The notes under the pieces were generated by a model. That model ran no database searches. It was not told the DNA's origin and saw nothing but the letters and a program-made list of their open reading frames with translations. This document shows, one piece after another, positions 9,418-17,783 of a DNA stretch of 64,000 nt (positions are counted from its first letter, which is position 1; every line of letters starts with the position of its first letter). Location of the stretch: positions 1 to 64,000 of the forward strand of contig CAZQEZ010000004.1 of the NCBI GenBank assembly GCA_964592475.1. Direction: 5' to 3'. The translations under genes were made by a program, and so were the position numbers. This stretch comes from CAZQEZ01 sp964592475 (GTDB taxonomy: Bacteria; Bacteroidota; Bacteroidia; Cytophagales; Cyclobacteriaceae).

Positions 9418-10009
9418 TATTCTTTAGCCAAAAAATCATCCGTTTTTGGGTAGATGTTTTCTTGTCTACCTCTTGCCAACTTAAGTAGGTCATCAATTCA
9501 GGATGTTCGATATAACCCAGCCTCTGCCAAAAATTGTTTAAACCCTGATAATTTTCAGGCTTCAATGGGTGGGATATTTGCCTTTCAACCGCACAAAAGG
9601 CACAAGTATTTACTCCAGCATAATTGTGAGCGTATTTTTCTCGCAATTGGAAAAATAAATAACCAATACCTTGACCACGATACTGAGGCAACAAAACTGA
9701 CTCCCCAAAATACATAATTGAACGTAAATCAAAATCTTGCTGTAAAAATGGGCGTTGAAAAATCTCGTCTTCCTGCCACAAAGGAATGCAGGTGCTAGCC
9801 CCTACCACTTCGTCATTATCCATAACTATAAAAAAGGCAGCATCTCGCGCTTGTAAATACGGTTGTAAATACTCACGTTCATAGGCTATGTCCCCTTTGT
9901 ATAAATAAGGATATTCACGAAAAACCTGGATACGCAATTGAGCCAGTGAAGTTAAATATTGCTCTATTTGGCTGCCCATTACTTTAATTATTTTTACAGA
10001 TGGTTTCAT
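9410..10009 (-). CDS. GNAT family N-acetyltransferase
   Basis: A 199-residue protein with the GNAT core. 'AFFIVMDNDEVVGASTCIPL' forms the central strands, and 'VLLPQYRGQGIGYLFFQLREKYA' is motif A with the R/Q-x-x-G-x-G/A acetyl-CoA pyrophosphate loop (YRGQGIG). I chose the ATG at 10009 over a TTG two codons upstream. The acceptor cannot be predicted. A divergent membrane-protein gene starts 43 bp upstream. The 3' end overlaps the kinase gene by 8 bp. Confidence 0.88.
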   Translation of the reverse strand: MKPSVKIIKVMGSQIEQYLTSLAQLRIQVFREYPYLYKGDIAYEREYLQPYLQARDAAFFIVMDNDEVVGASTCIPLWQEDEIFQRPFLQQDFDLRSIMYFGESVLLPQYRGQGIGYLFFQLREKYAHNYAGVNTCAFCAVERQISHPLKPENYQGLNNFWQRLGYIEHPELMTYLSWQEVDKKTSTQKRMIFWLKNIN

Positions 10010-10052
10010 TTCCAAAACTTTTTACTATCTTTTCAGTAAAATTAATTGAATT

Positions 10053-10559
10053 ATGTACATTAGAAAAATTGAAAAATTTTTTCCTTCTCCAGTTACCATT
10101 CCAGCATATGTCATGGCTATAGCCGGTATAGTTTTGATCTTTTTTGAATGGATGATTGCTATTTTTGTTTTGGCACTCGCTTTCTTTATCATTTCCGGTA
10201 ATGAAGGAATAGTGATAGACGAAAAAAACAAAAAGTTTAAAGTTTATTATAGCGTCTATTTCATCAAGTTCGGTTCATGGGAGCCGCTTCCAAATTTTGG
10301 CAGATTGTTGCTGGTGCCAGAACAGCTAAAATATAAAGGCAACATTTTTTCTAAAAAGTCGCTCACGGATGAAAAATTTGGTGTTAGACTTTTTTATGCT
10401 AATTCATCCGATTACCTGTTAGCAGCAAAAGGAGAATTGGAACCGACCAAAAAAGATGCAGAATTTTTATCTAAAATGCTCAATCTTAAAATAGAAGATT
10501 ACAGCCACGTAAATATTGATGAAGTAATTGAAAAAGAGCAACCGCCTCCGTCGCAATAA
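10053..10559 (+). CDS. Small membrane protein of unknown function
   Basis: 168 residues. The N-terminal third holds two hydrophobic helices (about 15-32 and 34-52) separated by 'FFEWM', like a PH-domain-type membrane anchor. A soluble part follows with 'GNEGIVIDEKNKKFKVYYSVYFIKFGSWEPL', probably beta strands, and a Pro/Glu-rich tail. The arrangement of two helices plus a small beta domain recalls bPH-type or DUF membrane proteins of Bacteroidota, but I do not recognise the family. It is divergent from the GNAT gene. Confidence 0.75.
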   Translation: MYIRKIEKFFPSPVTIPAYVMAIAGIVLIFFEWMIAIFVLALAFFIISGNEGIVIDEKNKKFKVYYSVYFIKFGSWEPLPNFGRLLLVPEQLKYKGNIFSKKSLTDEKFGVRLFYANSSDYLLAAKGELEPTKKDAEFLSKMLNLKIEDYSHVNIDEVIEKEQPPPSQ

Positions 10560-10589
10560 TTAATGGTTCGCGATCTATTTCATTAGTGT

Positions 10590-10840
10590 ATGCTATTCAT
10601 TGGCTTATCTTCTCCACTCCAGGGTAGGACATACACTCTTTGTGCGCAGCCTATAGCATTTTAAAAACGAGCACCGCCAGCATTATAACCAGCCTGCAAC
10701 CTATCTATGAAATTATGCTAGCCGTTATTTTTTAGGAGAAAAATTGAATCAGCAAATAATTATTGGAGGTGGTGTCATATTTTTTACCGTATTATTAAAA
10801 AGTTTGCAAGAATATTTGAAAGAAAATAGAATTACCACTA
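10590..10840 (+). pseudogene. Decayed EamA/DMT-superfamily permease, C-terminal remnant
   Basis: Pieces in neighbouring frames line up with the C-terminal half of an EamA permease: 'YTLCAQPIAF', then 'ASIITSLQPIYEIMLAVIF', then 'LGEKLNQQIIIGGGVIFFTVLLKSLQEYLKEN'. The order and the 'lePiy..iLA.i..GEkl....iGG..I....ll' pattern are characteristic of the last helices of DMT transporters. A one-base loss in a T run near 10730 would explain the break before LGEKL. An in-frame TGA at 10846 ends this part. A further open stretch with a hydrophobic segment runs to 10965. No N-terminal half is present. Confidence 0.65.
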
Positions 10841-11047
10841 AAATATGATCAATTAGCGTAGCAAACTTTCCCAATACGAACACTCCAGTAACTATCATTT
10901 TTTTGGCTTGCTTAATATTTACCATAAATGCATGCATTTACAATGCTTATTTGAAAAAGAGATAAGGTATAAAAGTGGACGAATGTGTCGCCTAATTTGA
11001 TTCTAATTTTCTTTTCTTATTTTTGCCGAAAAATATCCCTTGTAGCC
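10841..11047. other. Intergenic region with the antiporter promoter
   Basis: This holds the tail of a decayed frame (hydrophobic, ending at a TAA at 10963-10965) and the promoter of the antiporter. No other gene is seen. Confidence 0.5.
10996..11025 (+). promoter_or_regulatory. Bacteroidota-type promoter for the antiporter
   Basis: TTTG at 10996-10999 and TATTTTTG at 11018-11025 are separated by 18 bp, close to the -33/-7 spacing described for this phylum. The ATG at 11048 follows 22 bp later. Because the promoter lies downstream of the GTG at 10985, it supports the shorter protein start. Confidence 0.65.
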
Positions 11048-12295
11048 ATGGAACTTTTCAAAATTTTTTCGGTAATATTAGTACTTTCTGCAATATTTGC
11101 TTTCATCAATCATAAATTTATAAAACTACCCTCTACCATAAGTTTAATGATTGCAGGGTTGTTGCTGTCATTTATTACCCTTGTGACAGGTAATTTTTAT
11201 CCCCTGTTTTATGATTTTGTACAGGAAGAAATCAACATGATTGATTTCTCTGAATTGGTACTTGAATTTATGCTCAGCTTTTTATTATTTGCAGGCGCCT
11301 TGCATACCGATTATATTAAGCTAAGCAATGCCCGTGGTCCGGTTCTTTCTTTTGCAACCATAGGTGTGATTCTTTCCACCGTTATTACTGCTACTGTCAC
11401 CTACTTTTTATTACAAATTTTTGGGTTTGAAATTGAGTATATCTATTGTTTACTATTTGGAGCCCTCATCTCCCCTACTGATCCCATTGCAGTATTAGGG
11501 ATTTTAAGAAAAGAGAAAATCCCAAAATCATTGGAGGTGAAAATCACGGGAGAGTCTCTCTTCAATGATGGTGTAGGCGTGGTAATATTTCTATCGCTAC
11601 TTCACATTGCCGAGCAAGGAGGCGCGATTGATGCCAGTTTTATTACTGAATTACTATTATTAGAAATTCTAGGAGGTGTGGGATTAGGAATCGGAGGAGG
11701 ATACCTGGCGCTGCAAATGATGAAAAGAATTGACCACTATCAAACGGAAGTATTAATTACCCTTGCTTTGGTCACCGGAGCTTATAGTCTGGCTTTGGCA
11801 TTACATTTTAGTGGTCCATTGGCAATGGTATTGGCAGGATTGATCATAGGAAATCAAGGTAAAAAAACGGCAATGTCGGAGCAAACACTTGAGTATGTAG
11901 ATAAATTTTGGGAAATGGTAGATGAAATCTTAAATGCTGTATTATTTGTTTTAATTGGTTTAGAGATTCTTATTCTCTCCTTTAAATGGGTATACCTAGC
12001 ATTAGGTTTAATTGCTGCTCTGTTAATTGTGCTCATACGATACCTCTCCTTACTTACTCCTTCGGTGCTTTTAGGCTACAAACGCGCATTTGCCCCCAAC
12101 GCTTTGAAAATAATGACTTGGGGAGGCTTAAAAGGAGGCATTTCAATCGCGTTAGCATTATCTCTAACTAGCGAAATGCCTCGTGACCTAATTTTATCAA
12201 TGACTTACGTAGTGGTTATATTTTCTCTTCTAGTACAAGGTTTAACTATTGGTAAGTTAGTAAATAAATATAAACGAGAAAGTAAACTTGGTTGA
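11048..12295 (+). CDS. Na+/H+ antiporter, CPA1 family (NhaP-type)
   Basis: A 415-residue protein with about 12-13 transmembrane helices. The CPA1 signatures are 'GALISPTDPIAVLGILRK' (about residue 140) and 'GESLFNDGVGVVIFLSLLH' (about 180), the latter with the ND pair of the ion-binding site. A late 'WGGLKGGISIALALSL' segment contains the G-x-R/K-GxxS region. It should exchange external H+ for internal Na+ or K+. The ATG at 11048 is preferred over the GTG at 10985 because a good promoter lies between them. A truncated Crp/Fnr reading frame overlaps its last 8 bp. Confidence 0.93.
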   Translation: MELFKIFSVILVLSAIFAFINHKFIKLPSTISLMIAGLLLSFITLVTGNFYPLFYDFVQEEINMIDFSELVLEFMLSFLLFAGALHTDYIKLSNARGPVLSFATIGVILSTVITATVTYFLLQIFGFEIEYIYCLLFGALISPTDPIAVLGILRKEKIPKSLEVKITGESLFNDGVGVVIFLSLLHIAEQGGAIDASFITELLLLEILGGVGLGIGGGYLALQMMKRIDHYQTEVLITLALVTGAYSLALALHFSGPLAMVLAGLIIGNQGKKTAMSEQTLEYVDKFWEMVDEILNAVLFVLIGLEILILSFKWVYLALGLIAALLIVLIRYLSLLTPSVLLGYKRAFAPNALKIMTWGGLKGGISIALALSLTSEMPRDLILSMTYVVVIFSLLVQGLTIGKLVNKYKRESKLG

Positions 12296-12488
12296 TATAG
12301 ATTTAATACGGAAAAATTTTGAAGGTCTTAGTCCGGATTTAGCTCAAAAATTGGCAAATATCGGGCAAAAAACAACTTTAACCACCGGCCAGGAAATTTT
12401 AAAAGAAGGACAATATATTAAAGTAATTCCATTAAAAAGAAGAAAAATTAAGGTTAACAAAAGATGGAATTCTAATAAAATAAATTAA
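12288..12488 (+). pseudogene. Truncated Crp/Fnr-family cNMP-binding regulator, N-terminal remnant
   Basis: A 66-codon frame starting at a TTG that overlaps the antiporter stop. Its first ~50 residues match the opening of Bacteroidota Crp/Fnr regulators: 'FEGLSPDLAQKLANIGQK', then 'GQEILKEGQYIKVIPL'. After VIPL the sequence decays into 'KRRKIKVNKRWNSNKIN' and stops. A normal protein has about 190-220 residues, with the rest of the beta-roll, the dimer helix and a winged helix-turn-helix, all absent. The next gene (tmk, opposite strand) ends within 4 bp. It is therefore a truncated relic. Confidence 0.75.
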
Positions 12489-13114
12489 ATTGTCAAAAGC
12501 ATGCTTTTAATCTTTTGCCAAATATTAGCCTCAACCTGGTCAGGTGGAAGGTTGCCATCGGTTATAAATATGTGTTCATCATCCCTCAGTCGATCAAAAG
12601 ATTGCAAGTAATAATTTCTTACCCGTTCTAGATTTTCCAGTGTTTCGTACAATTCGGTGGTACTTCGGTTGGCTTTGATACGATGCATACTTTCGGCAGG
12701 ATCTACATCCACGAAAATAGTAATGTCGGGTTTGAGCAATGAAGCACTAAGGGTATTTGCTTGTATTACCCAATCAAGTGAAGTAAAAACAGATTGATAG
12801 GCATAAGAAGAAAAATAATATCGATCACAAATAACAGTATGACCGGTAGCCAACATTTTTTTCATTCCATACTCTTCATTCAAAATATGCTCCAGGCGAT
12901 CAGCTACAAAAAGACCGGCAATAGTTTTATCATTAAAACTTGTTTCCCCTTTAAAAGCCCCTCTAATAAGTTTTCCTATTGGCCCATTTGTGGGCTCACA
13001 AGTGGTGTGCACCAATTGGCCAGCCGTTTTTAGTCGTTTACTAAGCCGATTTGCCTGTGTACTTTTACCGCTACCGTCAATACCTTCAAGCGCAATAAAA
13101 AGCGTATTCTTCAT
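12485..13114 (-). CDS. tmk: Thymidylate kinase
   Basis: Phosphorylates dTMP to dTDP with ATP in the cytosol, an essential step of dTTP synthesis. The 209 residues begin with the P-loop 'LEGIDGSGKST' (Lys17). The dTMP kinase DR(Y/H)-type motif 'VICDRYYFSSYAYQ' follows near residue 95. The N-terminal 'TCEPTNGPIGKLIR' matches the family's 'REP' loop region, with Cys-Glu-Pro in place of Arg-Glu-Pro. Length is normal. The stop codon overlaps that of the Crp/Fnr relic on the other strand. Confidence 0.96.
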   Translation of the reverse strand: MKNTLFIALEGIDGSGKSTQANRLSKRLKTAGQLVHTTCEPTNGPIGKLIRGAFKGETSFNDKTIAGLFVADRLEHILNEEYGMKKMLATGHTVICDRYYFSSYAYQSVFTSLDWVIQANTLSASLLKPDITIFVDVDPAESMHRIKANRSTTELYETLENLERVRNYYLQSFDRLRDDEHIFITDGNLPPDQVEANIWQKIKSMLLTI

Positions 13115-13315
13115 AATAATTATTTTACATGCAAAACTGAAGAAAATAGTTTAATTTATCGGCAAATATGTTAGTAATTAATTCTACTGAATTAGGTAAA
13201 TGGGTAATAAAAATTTGCAAAAACCCATAGTTTTAATGACAATTAACCAAATTTATAAATCTTTGCTAATTTCTTAGTAATTTTATAACTTAAATACCTG
13301 CATTCGATAAAAGTG

Positions 13316-15577
13316 ATGTTCATTCTTGAAATAATAAAAAAAGTTTTGTTTAAATTAATTAAGGCACCTAAAAACAAATGCTTGACCTTAATCTTCCTGC
13401 TTCTGCCAATAATTATATTTGCCTACGAAGTTGAAAATGACACCTTGCCACCACAGGAAAATAATGAATATGCTATATACGAAGACCTTGAGCATATTAA
13501 TAATGCCCTAAATGGAGCTATTCAGCAAAAAAAACAAAACAAAATAGCCCCCCTACTTTACCATAAAGCTGATTACTATTATTATCAATACAATAAAGAC
13601 AGCGCACTACATTATTACAACAAAGCACTTACTTTAGCAAAAGACATTCCGTTTGATTCATTACTAGGAGCAAGCTATTACAGTATAGGACATATCTATT
13701 ATGAATTAGATGATTACGATACCGCGATGTTCTTTGCAGAAAAGGCAAGCAAAATTTTCGAATCATTAGCTGACTCCAGTATGCTGATAAAAGTGAAGGA
13801 GTTAAAAGCGGAAATTTATAACTATGAAGGCAAAAATCAAAAAGCAATTAATGTTTGCATAGAAATTATCAAATTTTATGAAACTCATGAAGATTTACAA
13901 ACTAAATCGGAACTTGTCAATGTTTATAATATAATCGGAAATGTTTTTATTAATTTAGGTGCTTTTGATAAAGCAAAGAAATACTTAACTCATGCAGTAG
14001 AGCTCTCTCGAAAATTCAACAATAAATACGATTTATCTGTCTCTTATGCTTCTATTGGCAACTTATATTACGAACAGAAAAATTACTCCCGGGCTAAAGA
14101 TATTTTTGAAACTTCTTTTGAATTAGACATCGAATTGCAAGACTCCATGGGAATTGGCTTTAATTTATTTTCATTGGGTAAAACTCATCTGGCCATGGAT
14201 AGCTTTAAGCTAGCATTGAGTTATTTAAATAGAGGATTAAAAGTAGCTAAAAGAATAGAAGACAAAGACCTGGAATGCAATATTCTAGCTCATATGGGCA
14301 ATTGCCTGGTAAATATTGGTAAATATAAAGAAGCAATTGAAAAGCTGGATCTAGCAGAAAATATTGCAATTGAAATAGGTGCTTTGCCTATTTTAGAAAT
14401 GGTGTATAATCATTTTTCAAAATACTATGAATCCACCGGTGAAGTCGATAAAGCTTTTCAATATTTAAAAAAATACAATCGTGTTTCTTCCCAAATACAC
14501 CAACAGGAAGATGCCAGGAAAATTGCTGAAATAGAATCGGTCTATGAGTTGACAGAAAAAGAAAAAGAAATTGAATTATTAAGAAAAGAAAAGAAAATAC
14601 AAGAATTACTAGCAGAAAACAGAAAAATAATAATAATAGAGCTCCTGGCTATTGCTTCATTAATTTTTATTATTTCAATAGTATTGTATAGTCGAAATAG
14701 GTTTAAAACTCGAAGCAATAAAATATTGGAAAAACAAAAAGAAGAGCTTAATGATCAAAAAAGAAAAATAGAAAAGCAAAAAAACGAGATACAAAACAAG
14801 AGTGTCAAATTATCCGAAATCAATCATCAGCTCACTGCCAGTATAGAGTATGCAAAAAAAATTCAAACTTCTTTATTTGCCGATGTTCAGGAATTAAAAA
14901 TTATTTTTCCACAAAGTTTTGTCTTCAATAGACCGAAAGATATTATCAGTGGTGATTTTTATTGGATAAATGCCGAGGGAGATAAAGCTTATTTGGCAGT
15001 TGTTGATTGCACCGGCCATGGTGTACCAGGAGCTTTTATGACAATTTTGGCTAATTCATTGCTCAATCAAATCATTCTTGAAAACAAGGTAGCTTCACCG
15101 GAAATCATTCTAAGCTTATTGGATACTAAGTTAAAACAAAACTTATTGCATCATAGCGAATATTTATCCTCGAATGGAATGGATATTGCAATTTGTATTA
15201 TTGACAAATCAACCTATCAAGTAGAATTTTCCGGGGCTCATATTGCCTTTTATTATGCCAACAGCAACGGCCTGCAACAAATAAAAGGAACCCGTTTTCC
15301 CATAGGAAGTGCTTATTATGAAAACAAAAAGTATACTCGACAACATTTGCAACTACAAGCAGGTGATATGATTTACTTGGCCTCCGATGGCTTTCCTGAT
15401 CAGTTTGGAGGCAAAGATGACAAGAAATTTTTGCGGATCAATTTTAAAAAACTACTGGAAAAGATAAGTGTATTGAAAGTGCCGTCTCAACTCAAAATAT
15501 TAGAAGAGGCCTTTAACGAATGGCAAGGTGAACAACCTCAAACAGATGATATTTTGGTAGTTGGAATAAAATTATAG
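13316..15577 (+). CDS. TPR-repeat SpoIIE-type (PP2C) serine phosphatase, membrane-anchored
   Basis: 753 residues. An N-terminal hydrophobic segment (about 20-35) is followed by a long TPR array (about 80-420: repeated A-x-x-Y-Y-x-x-G patterns). A transmembrane helix (about 438-458), a coiled coil (about 465-520) and a C-terminal SpoIIE phosphatase domain come next. The phosphatase motifs are 'GDFYWI', 'VVDCTGHGVPGAFMT' and 'LASDGFPDQFGG', ending 'DDILVVGIKL'; the Asp residues bind the metal pair. Topology puts the TPRs outside the cytoplasm and the phosphatase inside. Such proteins usually dephosphorylate STAS-domain anti-anti-sigma factors; a STAS gene lies at 34392. The ATG at 13316 directly follows an in-frame GTG. 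Confidence 0.92.
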   Translation: MFILEIIKKVLFKLIKAPKNKCLTLIFLLLPIIIFAYEVENDTLPPQENNEYAIYEDLEHINNALNGAIQQKKQNKIAPLLYHKADYYYYQYNKDSALHYYNKALTLAKDIPFDSLLGASYYSIGHIYYELDDYDTAMFFAEKASKIFESLADSSMLIKVKELKAEIYNYEGKNQKAINVCIEIIKFYETHEDLQTKSELVNVYNIIGNVFINLGAFDKAKKYLTHAVELSRKFNNKYDLSVSYASIGNLYYEQKNYSRAKDIFETSFELDIELQDSMGIGFNLFSLGKTHLAMDSFKLALSYLNRGLKVAKRIEDKDLECNILAHMGNCLVNIGKYKEAIEKLDLAENIAIEIGALPILEMVYNHFSKYYESTGEVDKAFQYLKKYNRVSSQIHQQEDARKIAEIESVYELTEKEKEIELLRKEKKIQELLAENRKIIIIELLAIASLIFIISIVLYSRNRFKTRSNKILEKQKEELNDQKRKIEKQKNEIQNKSVKLSEINHQLTASIEYAKKIQTSLFADVQELKIIFPQSFVFNRPKDIISGDFYWINAEGDKAYLAVVDCTGHGVPGAFMTILANSLLNQIILENKVASPEIILSLLDTKLKQNLLHHSEYLSSNGMDIAICIIDKSTYQVEFSGAHIAFYYANSNGLQQIKGTRFPIGSAYYENKKYTRQHLQLQAGDMIYLASDGFPDQFGGKDDKKFLRINFKKLLEKISVLKVPSQLKILEEAFNEWQGEQPQTDDILVVGIKL

Positions 15578-15582
15578 CAGCA

Positions 15583-16617
15583 TTAGGCCAAAATCTTCTC
15601 TATTTTTTCAAGCTCGTCAGCGGCAAAGCTTAAATTTTGATTAGCGGCCAAACTATTTTTAAGCTGAGCAACCGAACTTACGCCAATTAATACAGAACTT
15701 ATCCTATTATCTTTAAGTAGCCATGCCAATGCCATTTGCGCTAATGATTGATTTCTGGCGTTGGCAATTTCATTTAATTTTTCAATCCCAGCGGTCAATT
15801 TTTCATCAATATCTTTAGGCCACAAGTAGCCGTAGTTTTTGCCGGCTCGTGAATCATCCGGAACTCCCTTTAAGTATTTGTCGGTTAGCAAACCTTGTGC
15901 AAGTGGGGAAAAGGCAATACACCCCACACCATTATTACCTAATACATCTAGTAAGCCTTGTTCGGGTGTTCGCTCTAGCATTGAATATTTTGTTTGATGA
16001 ATTAAACATGGCGTGCCCAAATTTTTCAAAATATCTATAGCTTCCTGGGTTTGTTTTGGTGGATAATTACTGATACCGGCATACAAGGCCCTTCCCGATC
16101 TTACAATAAAATCCAGAGCACTCATGGTTTCATACAGTGGCGTTTCGGGGTCATACCGGTGGGAATAAAAAAGATCCATATAATCTACTTGCATTCTTTT
16201 TAAGCTGTGATCACAACTCGATATCAAATATTTTCTTGAACCCCAGTCGCCATAAGGACCCGGCCACATATCATACCCGGCTTTTGAAGACAAAAAAAGC
16301 TCTTTTCTATAGGGAACAAAATCTTTCTTGAAAATAAGGCCAAAATTCTCTTCTGCAGAACCATAAGGTGGGCCGTAGTTATTGGCTAAATCAAAATGAG
16401 TTACTCCCAAATCAAAAGCTTTACGCAAAATTGATCTACCTTTCTCCAAAGGCTCTACCTGCCCGAAATTATGCCATAAGCCCAGTGAAAACAAAGGCAG
16501 TTTAATACCACTATTTCCACATCTTTTAAATTGCATTTGATTGTATCGATTATTAGCAGCCAAATATTCCATAATTTTAAAATTCTCAGGTGATTTTGCA
16601 GCCGCTAATTTATTCAT
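15583..16617 (-). CDS. Aldo/keto reductase, L-glyceraldehyde-3-phosphate reductase (YghZ) type
   Basis: A 344-residue TIM-barrel NADPH-dependent reductase. 'LFSLGLWHNFG' near residue 45 is the signature of the YghZ/AKR14 group. The AKR tetrad is present: Asp in 'THFDLANNYGPPYG' with its Tyr, Lys in 'LSSKAGY', and His in 'DLFYSHRYDP'. A 'VLIGVSSVAQL' cofactor-binding segment lies near the C-terminus. YghZ homologues reduce L-glyceraldehyde 3-phosphate and methylglyoxal. The ATG at 16572 (residue 16) is an alternative start closer to the conserved part. It lies 28 bp downstream of msrA on the same strand, suggesting one stress-related transcript. Confidence 0.93.
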   Translation of the reverse strand: MNKLAAAKSPENFKIMEYLAANNRYNQMQFKRCGNSGIKLPLFSLGLWHNFGQVEPLEKGRSILRKAFDLGVTHFDLANNYGPPYGSAEENFGLIFKKDFVPYRKELFLSSKAGYDMWPGPYGDWGSRKYLISSCDHSLKRMQVDYMDLFYSHRYDPETPLYETMSALDFIVRSGRALYAGISNYPPKQTQEAIDILKNLGTPCLIHQTKYSMLERTPEQGLLDVLGNNGVGCIAFSPLAQGLLTDKYLKGVPDDSRAGKNYGYLWPKDIDEKLTAGIEKLNEIANARNQSLAQMALAWLLKDNRISSVLIGVSSVAQLKNSLAANQNLSFAADELEKIEKILA

Positions 16618-16645
16618 TACCAGGCTTAATGTAAATGAAAATGTT

Positions 16646-17266
16646 TTATTTATAGGCAGGTTTTAAATATTCTTTGAATCTTTTTTCAAACTTTACTATT
16701 TTAGGTTTGGCTACTGATACCACGTAAGACTGATCAGGATTTTTTTCCACAAAATCCTGATGGTACTCTTCAGCTATATAAAATTTCTCAAGAGGTTTAA
16801 GTTCTGTCACAATAGGATAGCCCCTTTCTCCTGACTTTTGCAATTCTGACAGATAATTATAAGCCAATTCCTTTTGATTATCATTATGATAATAAATAGC
16901 AGATCTATATTGTGTGCCTACATCAGGCATTTGCTTATTGAGCTGGGTAGGATCGTGTGCATAAAAAAACATTTCCAGTAATTTGTTGTAGGATATTTCT
17001 GAAGTATTGTATTCTACTTGAAATACTTCCGCGTGCTTTGTTTTGCCCATACTTACTTCCCTATAGGTAGGGTTCACTTTTTCACCACCAGCATATCCTG
17101 AAACTACCTTTTCTACCCCTTTAACTCTTTCAAACATTGCCTCGGTACACCAAAAGCATCCTCCGGCAAATGTAGCATATTCTGTAAGCCCTTTTTGGCC
17201 GTTACATCCCGAAATAGCAAAAGATATAAAAACAGCTAGTATTAAAAATTTTTTTATACTTAACAT
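16646..17266 (-). CDS. msrA: Peptide-methionine (S)-S-oxide reductase, lipoprotein form
   Basis: Reduces the S-epimer of methionine sulfoxide in proteins. The catalytic motif GGCFWC lies at 35-40 with the attacking Cys at 37. The downstream 'GVEKVVSGYAGGEKVNPTYREVS' and 'HAEVFQVEYN' blocks are typical of the family. The N-terminus is a lipoprotein signal with lipobox ISGC and lipidated Cys21, so the enzyme is exported and membrane-tethered, unlike the common cytosolic MsrA. It should repair oxidised envelope proteins. It precedes the aldo/keto reductase gene by 28 bp on the same strand. No MsrB domain is fused or adjacent. Confidence 0.95.
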   Translation of the reverse strand: MLSIKKFLILAVFISFAISGCNGQKGLTEYATFAGGCFWCTEAMFERVKGVEKVVSGYAGGEKVNPTYREVSMGKTKHAEVFQVEYNTSEISYNKLLEMFFYAHDPTQLNKQMPDVGTQYRSAIYYHNDNQKELAYNYLSELQKSGERGYPIVTELKPLEKFYIAEEYHQDFVEKNPDQSYVVSVAKPKIVKFEKRFKEYLKPAYK

Positions 17267-17783
17267 AATATTGAAATTTATAAAAATATATTATTAAAAT
17301 TATTGGAAAATATCATATACAAAGATGATATTGGAAACCTATTAGACCTATTGTTTTACAAAATTGTTGCCTCAGAAGTTAATTTGCACTTCTTTATTAC
17401 ATCATCTTTTAACCCTACTCATAATACTTAAGTGGCTGACTATCAATATTTAAAAGTCTTTTTTTTCTATTTTTTAGCATTTTATTAAAAATTTAATAAC
17501 CTATTCCCTATTATTATAGTTCTGATTTTCAACGAGTTATGCTAATAAACAATTAATTGACCAAATTGGAATGTAAATAATGAGCTATTATTAAGGGTAG
17601 TTTGGTAAATCAAGTATTAATTTCTCAAGTTACTTTACTTTGATAACAAAAGATATATTTTACTTACTTACTTGTATTTTTTGACAAAATAATATTGTGG
17701 CCTATTATTATATTTTTTAATTTGCAGCTTCGTTAAAACAACTGAATTTCAAGTATTTATAAAATAAAAATTAATAGCCAATT
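17267..17783. other. AT-rich divergent intergenic region
   Basis: 517 bp between msrA and the serine hydrolase. I see no gene. A TAATTTG sequence near 17718 (one base short of the -7 consensus) could serve the serine hydrolase. Confidence 0.5.

Noticed and set aside
9454..9717. Plus-strand 87-codon frame opposite the GNAT gene
   Set aside because: Shadow of the GNAT coding strand.
10160..10180. Sigma-54 promoter-like TTGGCAC
   Set aside because: It lies inside a coding region and lacks a properly spaced TTGC element.
10985..11047. Longer start (GTG at 10985) for the antiporter
   Set aside because: A well-spaced promoter (10996-11025) lies inside it, and the conserved protein begins at the ATG 11048.
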